Positions 43,242 through 51,102 of a stretch of 64,000 nt of DNA are shown here, in pieces. This stretch comes from Paenibacillus soyae (GTDB taxonomy: Bacteria > Bacillota > Bacilli > Paenibacillales > Paenibacillaceae): contig NZ_JANIPJ010000005.1 in NCBI RefSeq assembly GCF_024623455.1, positions 248,001-312,000 on the forward strand, given 5' to 3'. The notes under the pieces are model-generated. The model did no database searches and had not been told where the DNA came from. It was given only the letters and a program-made list of their open reading frames with translations. Made by a program: the position numbers and the translations under genes. How positions within the stretch are numbered: the stretch's first letter is position 1; every line of letters begins with the position of its first letter.

Positions 43242-44465
43242 CTACACGGCCGTGCCGCGTTCCTGCTTCTGCTTTGGCTTTTCCCAGCGGAAGAGGCGGT
43301 TCAATCCTTTGTAAATGAGCTTGGATTCCTTCGTGAGAAGAGGCCCAAGAATGGCTAGTATGAGTACGTAGAGCGCGGCGAACGGCTGGAGCTTCTCATC
43401 CAGGTTGGCGGCTATCCCGACGTTCGCGACGATGATCGAAAATTCGCCGCGGGATACGATCGTCAGTCCAATGTTGGATGAGGCTTTCGGCGACAATCCC
43501 GCGCTCTTGCCCGCCAGCATGCCGGCGATAAAGTTGCCGAGCAGGGTGACCGCTACCGCTCCGAGCGTCAGCCATACGGCACCGCCGAGCTTCGCCGGTT
43601 CGATCGTTAGGCCGAAGCTGAAGAAGAACATCGCGCCGAAGAAGTCCCGGAACGGCAGAATGAGATGCTCGATCCGCTTCATGTGTTTCGTCTCGGCGAG
43701 CACGAGCCCGAACAGCAGCGCGCCGATCGCTTCGGCGACGTGGATGGTCTCGCCGATGCCGGCCACGAAAAACAACAGGCCGAAAATGAGCAGAATGAAT
43801 AGCTCATTCGAGCGAATGTCGAGCAGCTTGTTCAGCAGCGGGGCGGCTTTCCTCCCGAGAACGAGGAAGAGAAGCATAAAGCCAAGCGCGTAAGAGGCGG
43901 ACAACAGCACGCCGCCAAGCGACGATTCGGTGCTGAGCACGAGGCCCGATAGAACGGAGAGGTACACGGCGAGGAAAATATCCTCGTACATGATAATGCC
44001 CAGTATCATTTCGGTTTCGGGATTGGCCGTCCGCTTCAGGTCGACCAATACTTTAGCGACGATAGCGCTGGAGGAGATGGTCGTAATGCCGGCGAGAACC
44101 ATCGTCTCCGCGAAGGAGAAGCCTGTGGCGAAGCCGAAAATCAGTCCCAGCGAGAAGTTGATTAGGATATAGATGGTTCCGCCGACCGCGATGTTGCGTC
44201 CGGATTTGATCAGCCGGCCGACGGAAAATTCAAGACCCAGATAGAACAGAAGGAACAGGACCCCGAGACGCCCAAGGAATTGGATCGTCTCCGCGCTGTG
44301 AACGAACGTGAAGTCCAGCACGCCGATAACGGGAGCATGGGGCCCTACTGCCATTCCGATCAGAATGAAAAAGGGGATGACAGAGAAACGAATCTTCGCT
44401 GCCAGCAATCCAACGAGAGCGACGAGGATGACGGCGAGACCAATTTCAAGCACCATGTGGTCCAT
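43242..44465 (-). CDS. khtU: K+/H+ antiporter KhtU (CPA2 family)
   Basis: 407 residues, about 12 transmembrane helices. LFYLGLEFSVGRL, TISSSAIVAKVL, the membrane Asp in MYEDIFLAVYLSVLSG, and SRGEFSIIVANVG are the CPA2 ion-path motifs. B. subtilis KhtU exports K+ in exchange for protons and is gated by the RCK-C protein KhtT, helping against methylglyoxal and alkaline stress. khtT ends 2 bp before this gene. No TrkA-N domain is attached, as expected for KhtU. Confidence 0.87.
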   Translation of the reverse strand: MDHMVLEIGLAVILVALVGLLAAKIRFSVIPFFILIGMAVGPHAPVIGVLDFTFVHSAETIQFLGRLGVLFLLFYLGLEFSVGRLIKSGRNIAVGGTIYILINFSLGLIFGFATGFSFAETMVLAGITTISSSAIVAKVLVDLKRTANPETEMILGIIMYEDIFLAVYLSVLSGLVLSTESSLGGVLLSASYALGFMLLFLVLGRKAAPLLNKLLDIRSNELFILLIFGLLFFVAGIGETIHVAEAIGALLFGLVLAETKHMKRIEHLILPFRDFFGAMFFFSFGLTIEPAKLGGAVWLTLGAVAVTLLGNFIAGMLAGKSAGLSPKASSNIGLTIVSRGEFSIIVANVGIAANLDEKLQPFAALYVLILAILGPLLTKESKLIYKGLNRLFRWEKPKQKQERGTAV

Positions 44466-44467
44466 GA

Positions 44468-44959
44468 TTATCGGCTCCCGTTCTGCAGCATGGCTTTCAG
44501 GAGCTTAAGCTGGTGGCGTTCTCCCGCCACGATCAGCGTTGTATCCGATTTGAAGCGGTATTCGGGGCCGGGGTTAATATGCTTGGCGTCCTTCTCGACG
44601 GCCGCGATGATCGTCGCGCCCGTCGTCTGGCGGATGTCGGCTTCGCCGATGCTAAGACCGATGCAGGCGGCTCCGGCTTCGATCTTGTACCATTCGATCG
44701 TCAGGTCGTCGAGCGCGACTTCGATCGTCTCGAGCGCCTTCGGCTTGTAAGTCATGCCGCCCACGATCGCGGCGATCTGGCGAGCTTCGTCATCCTCCAG
44801 CGTGACCATGGAGATGCTGTCGTCCGGATCCTCGTAGTCGAAGTGGTACAGCTCGCGGCGGCCGTCGTCATGGATAATGACCACCAGCTTGTCGCCGCTT
44901 CGCGTCATGATCTGGTATTTTTTGCCGATGCCCGGCAAATCCGATTCTCTAATGTTCAT
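44468..44959 (-). CDS. khtT: KhtT, RCK-C gating subunit of the K+/H+ antiporter
   Basis: 163 residues. N-terminal domain with [30 protein letters not shown], then a C-terminal RCK-C (TrkA-C) domain at about 80-160 ([20 protein letters not shown]). It regulates KhtU. The ATG at 44959 has GGAGG 7 bp upstream; longer frames to 45097 lack one. Translationally linked to khtU. The next gene upstream encodes a small membrane protein where B. subtilis has khtS, but I see no clear similarity. Confidence 0.87.
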   Translation of the reverse strand: MNIRESDLPGIGKKYQIMTRSGDKLVVIIHDDGRRELYHFDYEDPDDSISMVTLEDDEARQIAAIVGGMTYKPKALETIEVALDDLTIEWYKIEAGAACIGLSIGEADIRQTTGATIIAAVEKDAKHINPGPEYRFKSDTTLIVAGERHQLKLLKAMLQNGSR

Positions 44960-45011
44960 GGAAGTTCCTCCTCGGGATGATATGATCGGTATCTTGAGAT
45001 AGTTTGCCAAA

Positions 45012-45392
45012 TCAAGACCGGATATCATCCACGAAACGCCCCGAAAATTGAATCGTGCACAGCAGCTTGCGCAGAAGCCGGGAACGATATGGCGCAAACA
45101 GACGGGCTAGAGGAAGACGGAGTAAATAGACGAGCAGCAGACTGACTGCGGCGGCGGCCACATCCGGGCTGTCCGGGAGAAGCGCCTTGGTCTCGGACGG
45201 ATGCTTGTCGACCTGTACGTAGACCGTGACGGTCCTCGCTTGGCTCTTGCGGGTGCCCGCCGTCAGCTCGAAGTTGTTGCCCGCCTGGTAGGCGAACAGG
45301 GAAGTAATAAGAAGAGGAAGGAGGAGGGCGAACGCCAATAAACGCCCTCTCCAGCCTTGCCTCTCTTGATTGTCGTTCACTGGCGCGATCAC
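45012..45392 (-). CDS. Small two-helix membrane protein upstream of khtTU
   Basis: 126 residues. One transmembrane helix near the N-terminus ([21 protein letters not shown], about 15-35), a polar stretch, a second helix ([22 protein letters not shown], about 75-97) and a basic tail. No family recognised. GTG 45392 follows GAAGGAGGAGA. It ends 52 bp before khtT on the same strand, so it may be part of that operon. Confidence 0.5.
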   Translation of the reverse strand: MIAPVNDNQERQGWRGRLLAFALLLPLLITSLFAYQAGNNFELTAGTRKSQARTVTVYVQVDKHPSETKALLPDSPDVAAAAVSLLLVYLLRLPLARLFAPYRSRLLRKLLCTIQFSGRFVDDIRS

Positions 45393-45480
45393 ACTCTCCT
45401 CCTTCCTCGAAATATGGCTTATTGTCACTGTTATCATTATAGCTTAAATCCATGTGAACATAAACCTAACCGGCAAAAAA

Positions 45481-45578
45481 GCAGGGCTTGTAAAATTGGC
45501 CACCCAACGGACGTGGGAGCTGCAAAGCAAGGCTTGTAAAATTGGCCAACCAACGAATGGGGAAGCTGCAAAGCAGGG
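45481..45578. repeat. 46-bp tandem repeat, about 2.1 copies
   Basis: Two similar 46-bp units (45481-45526, 45527-45572) sharing GGCTTGTAAAATTGGCCA and ending in AGCTGCAAA, plus six bases of a third. Differences between the copies show they are not a recent slip. Not a CRISPR array: only two units and no spacers. Confidence 0.75.
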
Positions 45579-45605
45579 AAGGTCGTGGCTTCGAGCGCCC
45601 CAACG

Positions 45606-45805
45606 TTGTGAATGCAGCGGAACTGAGGGACTCTATTTCGGATTTATTCGCAATTTTTAAATGGTAAAGGAACTGAGCGCCTTTATTAGCCTGATTTCAA
45701 GCTGATTCTACCCAAATCAGCAGAAATAAGGGCGCTCAGTTCCACAAGAACCCGAAAAGCCCCCTTTTTTCGATGATTAAGGGCGCTCAGTTCCGTTCCC
45801 ATATC
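45606..45805. repeat. Family-2 palindromic intergenic repeats
   Basis: GGAACTGAG arms occur at about 45609 and 45668, with inverted partners GGGCGCTCAGTTCC at about 45730 and 45783. GGAACTGAGCGCCTTTATT and AATAAGGGCGCTCAGTTCC form the ends of one copy around an internal CTGATTT..AAATCAG dyad. Same family as 19838-19975. The remainder of the 45393-45878 gap holds only the 46-bp repeats. Confidence 0.7.
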
Positions 45806-45878
45806 TTACTCCGAGGGGAAGGAGGTACTGGCGGGAATCGCGGGGAATGGAAACGGAGCCGCAGGCGAGCTCCGAAAC

Positions 45879-45915
45879 CAAAAAAAACCTACCGGGCGCA
45901 CCGCGCCGGTAGGTT
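45879..45915 (-). terminator. Terminator of the LysM nucleotidase gene
   Basis: Minus strand: AACCTACCG / CGGTAGGTT with GC-rich loop, followed by eight T. Confidence 0.85.
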
Positions 45916-45929
45916 CTTTGCCTGACGAA

Positions 45930-47684
45930 TTATTTAGCTGGCAAAATAATTTTCTGGCCCGGGAAAATCAAATCCGGATTTTTCAGCTTGTTCAGATCGC
46001 GGAGCACCTGCCAGGTCGTGCCGTGCTTGCGGGCGATCGCCCAGAGCGTGTCGCCCTTCTTCACGATATACACCGGCTGAGTAGGCTCAGGCTTCGGCTC
46101 CGGTTTAGGCTCCGGCTTCGGTTCAGGCTTCGGTTCCGGCTTCGGCTCGGGCTTCACCGTGCCGGGCAGCGCCGCTTCCGTAATGCGTCCTTCGACCTTC
46201 GGATTGGCCGCGCCGAGCTCATCGATGTACGCGATCAGCGCTTCGTCGAGCGAGCCGAACATGCCGGCCTGCGGATATTTGCCGAACATGATATATTCGT
46301 CTCCGCCGGCTGCCACGAAATCATTGGTCGCAAGCGTGTATTCGGCGTCCGCTTTGAGCGGCTTGCCGCCGACAAGAATGGAGTGGACTCGCTCTCCGGC
46401 CTTTGCCGCCGGGTCGATCTTGAAGCTCATGCCGCCGACATGAGGGAAGGCGCCTTTGGCGTTCGGATAATCGGAGACGCCGTTCTCGAGCGCCGCCTTA
46501 ATGTCCGCGCCTTTCACTTTCAAGGTAACGACCTGGTTGCCGAAGGGCAGGACCGTAATGACTTCGCCTTTGGTGATTACGCCTTCGCCGATGGAATCGC
46601 GAATGCCGCCTCCGTTGGTCAAGGCAACGTCAGCGCCCGTAACGAAGAGAAGGGAGTCCGCGATCAGGTTGCCGAGATTCGTTTCGCCGGCGCGAACCTT
46701 CTCGCGAGCGCCTTCCAGATGGACGGCCGTTTCGCCGACTTCCTCCGCGAGGATGACCTTCTGCTCCTCGAGGAATTCCGTCACTTTGGCATCGACCGCT
46801 TGGTCGGCTTCGATCTCAGCGGCATCCTCCGCGTTCAGAAGCTTGGCTTCGCGGGCGACGATTTCGCCGTCTTTCATCCAGAAGTCCACGACGCCGACAT
46901 GCTGCGTGTATTCGCCGGTGCTGACGATCAGCGTGCCGTTATCCGTTTCTTGCCCTTCCTCCAGAACCGTATGGCTGTGGCCGTCCACGAAAATATCGAT
47001 GCCGTCTACCTCTTCCAGAATGCTCAGGCTTGTGTCGACGCTGGACTCGTCCATGCCGATGTGGCCAAGGGCGATAATGACATCCGTCTGATCCTCCAGC
47101 TCGTCCACGATCTCCTGGGCTTCGTCGGCCGGGTCGGTGAAAACGACGTTTTCCACGTTTTTGGGATGCGTCTTGTAAGCCGTCTCCGGAGTCGTAAGAC
47201 CGAAAATGCCGATTTTGACGCCGTCTATTTCTTTAATGATATAAGGGTCGAACAGCAGCTCGTCGGTGTCCTTGTTCTTGACATTGGCGCTTAGAACGGG
47301 GAATTTCATGCTATCCGCCAGCTCGAGCAGCCGTTCCGTTCCATAATTGAATTCATGATTGCCGGGCGTCATCGCGTCATAGCCCATGAGATTCATCACT
47401 TCCGCGACGCTCGAGCCGTTCATGAGCGTGGCGAACGTCGTTCCGTGTACCGCATCCCCGGCATCGAGAACGAGCGTATTCGGATTTTCGCTTCTGTAGG
47501 CGTCGAAGATGCCCGCCAGCTTGGCGAAGCCCATGTCGCCGCCGTTCGCCGTGGCGCGGGCGTGCATGTCGTTCGTGTGAAGCAGCGTGAAGTGCTTCGC
47601 GTCCGCCGGAGGCGATGCGTCCTCCGCCGCCGCTCCGCTCGCAAGTCCGAATGCCATCGTCATGCTAAGCGCCGCGGGCAACAA
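45930..47684 (-). CDS. Secreted 5'-nucleotidase/UDP-sugar hydrolase with LysM domain; stop codon in signal-peptide start
   Basis: 584 residues as annotated. Metallophosphatase domain (LLHTNDMHA, LDAGDAVHG, GNHEFNYG, ALGHIG, GHSHT), nucleotidase C-domain with NGGGIRDSI, a PEPKPE repeat linker, and one LysM (VYIVKKGDTLWAIARKHGTT) that binds peptidoglycan. Expected role: extracellular nucleotide hydrolysis. The natural-looking start is ATG at 47705 with GGAGGG 11 bp upstream, reading M-V-R then TAA (47694-47696) and continuing in frame A-K-W-L-L-P-A-A-L-S-M-T. So the basic end of the signal peptide is cut off. Either a rescued TTG start (47684) is used or the gene is silenced. Confidence 0.75.
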   Translation of the reverse strand: MLPAALSMTMAFGLASGAAAEDASPPADAKHFTLLHTNDMHARATANGGDMGFAKLAGIFDAYRSENPNTLVLDAGDAVHGTTFATLMNGSSVAEVMNLMGYDAMTPGNHEFNYGTERLLELADSMKFPVLSANVKNKDTDELLFDPYIIKEIDGVKIGIFGLTTPETAYKTHPKNVENVVFTDPADEAQEIVDELEDQTDVIIALGHIGMDESSVDTSLSILEEVDGIDIFVDGHSHTVLEEGQETDNGTLIVSTGEYTQHVGVVDFWMKDGEIVAREAKLLNAEDAAEIEADQAVDAKVTEFLEEQKVILAEEVGETAVHLEGAREKVRAGETNLGNLIADSLLFVTGADVALTNGGGIRDSIGEGVITKGEVITVLPFGNQVVTLKVKGADIKAALENGVSDYPNAKGAFPHVGGMSFKIDPAAKAGERVHSILVGGKPLKADAEYTLATNDFVAAGGDEYIMFGKYPQAGMFGSLDEALIAYIDELGAANPKVEGRITEAALPGTVKPEPKPEPKPEPKPEPKPEPKPEPTQPVYIVKKGDTLWAIARKHGTTWQVLRDLNKLKNPDLIFPGQKIILPAK

Positions 47685-47967
47685 CCATTTCGCTTATCTA
47701 ACCATGTACTGATCATCCCTCCATACCTATTTGTATAGTGTGAAGAATCGAACAGGTAGATATTCGCCCATCTGGAACTTAAATCCTGTATCGAAAAAAC
47801 AAAGGTTTTGTAAAAAAAGAGCATCATTGTCGCCGAATAGCGACAACAGCGCCCGCGCGTGATCGGTGGTCGGGCTGCCAAGCAAACCCATAATAGCGGA
47901 AGCGATAGGGCAAAGTAACCGGTAAGCGATAAGACCGATCCGTTAGGCGGCGGAGGTCCGTGCTCTG

Positions 47968-47996
47968 TTGTTGTTTGACCCAAAGCTTCGTATAAT
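47968..47996 (+). promoter_or_regulatory. Probable deoC promoter
   Basis: -35 TTGTTG (47968-47973), 17-bp spacer, -10 TATAAT (47991-47996), 34 bp before deoC. The rest of the 47706-48029 gap shows no gene. Confidence 0.6.
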
Positions 47997-48029
47997 AGGA
48001 CGTGACAGAACGAATGGAGGACGATCCAG

Positions 48030-48719
48030 ATGACGAACCAGCAAACATGGTCTTCGGCCGAAGTGGCCGGCATGATCGATCATACGATATTGAAAGCCGA
48101 CGCGACCAAAGCGGACATTATCAAGGTATGCCAAGAGGCCAGCGAGTACAAATTCGCGACCGTATGCGTTAATGCGGGCTGGGTGCCGCTTGCCGCGGCC
48201 GAGCTTGCGGGCTCCGGAGTCGGAATTACGACGGTTGTCGGATTCCCGCTCGGAGCGACCAGCACGGCCTCCAAAGCCTTCGAAGCCAAGCAGGCGATCG
48301 AGGACGGCGCCACGGAAATCGACATGGTGCTTAACATCGGCTTGTTGAAATCGGGAGACAAGGAAGCGGTTCGGCGGGACGTGGAGGGCGTAGTCGCGGC
48401 CTGCAAAGGGAAAGCGGCGCTCAAGGTTATTCTGGAGACGGGCATGCTGACCGACGAAGAGAAGGTGCTGGCATGCGAGCTCTGCGCCGCCGCGGGCGCC
48501 GACTTCGTCAAGACGTCCACCGGCTTCGGCAAAGGAGGCGCGACGGCCGAGGATATCGCGCTTATGCGCCGTACCGTGGGACCGAATATCGGCGTGAAAG
48601 CGTCCGGAGGCGTACGGGATTACGAGACCGCGCTGGCGATGCTGCAGGCGGGAGCCAGCCGTATCGGAGCAAGCTCGAGCGTTGCAATCGTAACCGGAGG
48701 TAAGGGGGAGGGCTATTAA
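48030..48719 (+). CDS. deoC: Deoxyribose-phosphate aldolase
   Basis: 229 residues, TIM-barrel class I aldolase that splits 2-deoxyribose-5-phosphate into glyceraldehyde-3-phosphate and acetaldehyde. [24 protein letters not shown] with the Schiff-base Lys in the family's VKVILE block, and [14 protein letters not shown] with [18 protein letters not shown] are present. GGAGG lies 9 bp before the ATG. No deoxynucleoside kinase or phosphorylase gene is adjacent. Confidence 0.95.
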   Translation: MTNQQTWSSAEVAGMIDHTILKADATKADIIKVCQEASEYKFATVCVNAGWVPLAAAELAGSGVGITTVVGFPLGATSTASKAFEAKQAIEDGATEIDMVLNIGLLKSGDKEAVRRDVEGVVAACKGKAALKVILETGMLTDEEKVLACELCAAAGADFVKTSTGFGKGGATAEDIALMRRTVGPNIGVKASGGVRDYETALAMLQAGASRIGASSSVAIVTGGKGEGY

Positions 48720-48731
48720 GCCCTCTTTTTT
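48708..48731 (+). terminator. Terminator overlapping the deoC stop codon
   Basis: GAGGGC / GCCCTC around TATTAA (which contains the stop), then six T. Confidence 0.8.
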
Positions 48732-48746
48732 ATTGCACAAAACCTA

Positions 48747-49628
48747 TTAACGCGTCTGCTTCTCGCAGCTAATGGTCAACACCGCCTGCAGCTCCCCGCC
48801 GGGCTCCAGCATGACGAGCTCTTCGCGGCGGTTCATCTCAAGCGGCATGGCCATCCAAGGCTCGACGCAGACGAAGGGGCGATCCTTCTGCGACCAGATG
48901 ACGACGTACTTGAATACGTCGTCGTATCGGAGGCGAACCCGGACGTCCGGGCTGACGGGGAACGCGATTTCGCCGCGCTTCGCGTCCAGCAGGCAGACGG
49001 ATTCGACCAGATCCTCGAGATCGATGCGGCCGTTATAGGGCTTCTCCTCGTTATCGTTGAAGTCGATATACTTGGTGGCGTCCGTCTCATAGGGAATGTC
49101 CTTGCCGCTCCCGAGCGCGAAGTAAGGATGGAAGCCCGCGTAGAAAGGAAGGACTTCATTGCTTTCCAGGTTGCGATACCGCTGTCTCGTATGGAGCTCG
49201 CCGTTCACAAGAGCGTAAGTGAAGAGCAGCTCGAAGTCGAACGGATACGCTTGCTTCGTCGCCTCGTTCGCGCGAAGACGCAGCGTAATGGACGCTTCTC
49301 CTTCTTCGGAGTTGCCAACGACCTCCCAGGACGAGATGCGAGCCACGCCATGCTGACCCATGCGATACTCTTGGCCGTTCCACATATAGACGGAATCCTG
49401 AACCGGACCGCAGATGGGGAAGAGGACGGGATTGCCGCCCCGGATATTGGCGGCCGGATTATCAAGCGTCGCGCGGTCCAAGTAGAATATCTCGGTCCCG
49501 TGCAGAGTGCAGCTTGTGACGATACCGCCTCTCTCCGGGCAGACGAGCACGCGCGACGATGTCGCGGCTTCGCTCAGTTCATACATCGTATAAGAATCTT
49601 CAAAAGCGCTAACGGTGAACGACTTCAT
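48747..49628 (-). CDS. Aldose 1-epimerase family protein
   Basis: 293 residues. The mutarotase fold is indicated by RGGNPVLFPICGPVQD, the active-site region FYAGFHPYFALGSGKD (catalytic His) and CVEPWMAMPLEMNRREE (Glu). It interconverts alpha and beta anomers of sugars or acts on sugar phosphates (YihR/YeaD-like variants exist). GGAGG lies 8 bp before ATG 49628; the ATG six bases earlier is too close. Runs opposite to deoC and ends facing it. Confidence 0.82.
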   Translation of the reverse strand: MKSFTVSAFEDSYTMYELSEAATSSRVLVCPERGGIVTSCTLHGTEIFYLDRATLDNPAANIRGGNPVLFPICGPVQDSVYMWNGQEYRMGQHGVARISSWEVVGNSEEGEASITLRLRANEATKQAYPFDFELLFTYALVNGELHTRQRYRNLESNEVLPFYAGFHPYFALGSGKDIPYETDATKYIDFNDNEEKPYNGRIDLEDLVESVCLLDAKRGEIAFPVSPDVRVRLRYDDVFKYVVIWSQKDRPFVCVEPWMAMPLEMNRREELVMLEPGGELQAVLTISCEKQTR

Positions 49629-49686
49629 TTTCATAACCTCCGAATATGTACGTTTTTCTCATTGTGCCTGATTCGCCTGCATGAGT

Positions 49687-49728
49687 AAAGGGCCGGCCCA
49701 ATGGCTGCTGCCATGGAACCGGCCCTTC
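49687..49728 (-). terminator. Terminator of the parvulin gene
   Basis: AAGGGCCGG / CCGGCCCTT with an inner ATGGC/GCCAT helix; TTTAC follows on the minus strand. Confidence 0.75.
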
Positions 49729-49734
49729 CTATGA

Positions 49735-50922
49735 CTATTCCGTAGTCGTCGTTTCTGCTGCAGGCGCTTCGCTTGCGGCCGCTTCTTCTTCCTTGGCGTC
49801 CGTCAACGTGTTCGTAATTTTCGCTTTGTCGCGAATTTCTTGAATCCAAGCGCTTGCCAGCTGGTTCGTCTCGTCGCTGGTCAGCTTCAGGCGGATCAAT
49901 TCCTTCTTCTCTTCGAAGTTAGCCGTTGTAGCCGCCTTGTAGTCCGTCTTCTTGATGATGTGGTAGCCGAACTCGCTTTGCACGACTTCGCTGATCGCGT
50001 CCACTTCGAGAGCGAATGCCGCTTCGGAGAATGGCTCGACCATGTCTTCCTTCGAGAAGAAGCCCAGGTCGCCGCCGCTTGCCGCGGAGCCGTCCGTCGA
50101 TTTCGCTTTGGCCGTCTCGGCGAAGTCTGCGCCGCCTTTAAGCTCTGCGAGGATAGCGTCTGCTTCTTCCTTCGTTGCGACAAGAATGTGGGAGGCGCGA
50201 ACTTGCTCCGGCGCTTCGCCGAGCTTGGCCTTATTCTCGTCGAAGTACGTCTGCATTTCTTCGTCCGTCACTTCCGTCTTGGACTCCAGCACCTTGCGAA
50301 CCATGGCGCTGACGCGCATCTGATCGCGCAGATCTTCTTCGGTCAAGCCGTTCTGGATCAATACGCTGTTGAATTCTTCATCGTTCGCGAAATCCATCTT
50401 GATGATCGCGATTTCGTCCGTCACGTCTTGATCCGTGATGGAGATGCTTGCCGCATCCGCTTCCTGCTGCACGAGAGTTTCCGTAATGAGATTGTCGAGC
50501 GCCGCTTCTCCGTTAGCGTCCACGAGAAGGTCGTACAGCTCGTCCTTCGTAATGTTCTCGCCGTTGACGGTCGCAACGGCCGAGCCGCTTCCGCCGCCGA
50601 ACGGATTCACGACCAGCACGACGATAAGGGCGGCTGCCAGCAGGGCGGACAGGACGATCCATCCGATAGGGCCGCTTTTTTTCGCGGCAGCGTCCTCTAC
50701 GCGGTGCTCCGCGGGAGCGGAGTAAGCCGCAGCCGTCGATGCCGCCGTTTCGGCTTCCGCGATTCGGCCGGCTTCTTTGTCGCCGTCATGGTCGGATGAA
50801 ACCGCAGTTTCCGCCGCTTCTGCTCCGGTTGCTTCTTCACCGTACGTATAACGTTCTTCTTTTTCTTTCGCAGTGTCGTTGTTTAGCGGTTGGTCAGCGG
50901 ACTGCGATTCCTTGTTGTTCAT
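49735..50922 (-). CDS. Membrane-anchored parvulin-type peptidyl-prolyl isomerase (SurA/PrsA-like)
   Basis: 395 residues. An acidic, Ala-rich N-terminal tail of about 80 residues, a single transmembrane helix (IGWIVLSALLAAALIVVLVV, about 85-105), a SurA-N-like helical chaperone part, then a parvulin domain (about 255-350: VRASHILVATKEEADAIL, SGGDLGFFSKEDMVEPF, FGYHIIKKTD) and a Thr/Ala/Glu-rich tail. It should fold secreted proteins outside the membrane. Unlike PrsA it is not a lipoprotein. ATG 50922 follows AAGGGAG by 8 bp. Confidence 0.83.
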   Translation of the reverse strand: MNNKESQSADQPLNNDTAKEKEERYTYGEEATGAEAAETAVSSDHDGDKEAGRIAEAETAASTAAAYSAPAEHRVEDAAAKKSGPIGWIVLSALLAAALIVVLVVNPFGGGSGSAVATVNGENITKDELYDLLVDANGEAALDNLITETLVQQEADAASISITDQDVTDEIAIIKMDFANDEEFNSVLIQNGLTEEDLRDQMRVSAMVRKVLESKTEVTDEEMQTYFDENKAKLGEAPEQVRASHILVATKEEADAILAELKGGADFAETAKAKSTDGSAASGGDLGFFSKEDMVEPFSEAAFALEVDAISEVVQSEFGYHIIKKTDYKAATTANFEEKKELIRLKLTSDETNQLASAWIQEIRDKAKITNTLTDAKEEEAAASEAPAAETTTTE

Positions 50923-51102
50923 TCCATAAACTCCCTTCAAATTGCAATTCTCAACCTACTATATCAAAACGTAGTCAAAAAAACCTTAATCTAAAATAAA
51001 AAAGGTCGCCGATGCTGTCGAATCTTACGCCCGGTAGAGTTATACTAGGAATAGTATTGTAAGAATCTTGCTTTAAGCCTTATAGGACGCGGAGGGAGAC
51101 GC

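Noticed and set aside
45918..47294. 458-codon open frame on the plus strand opposite the LysM nucleotidase
   Set aside because: Antisense shadow; its RLRLRF repeats are the complement of the PEPKPE linker.
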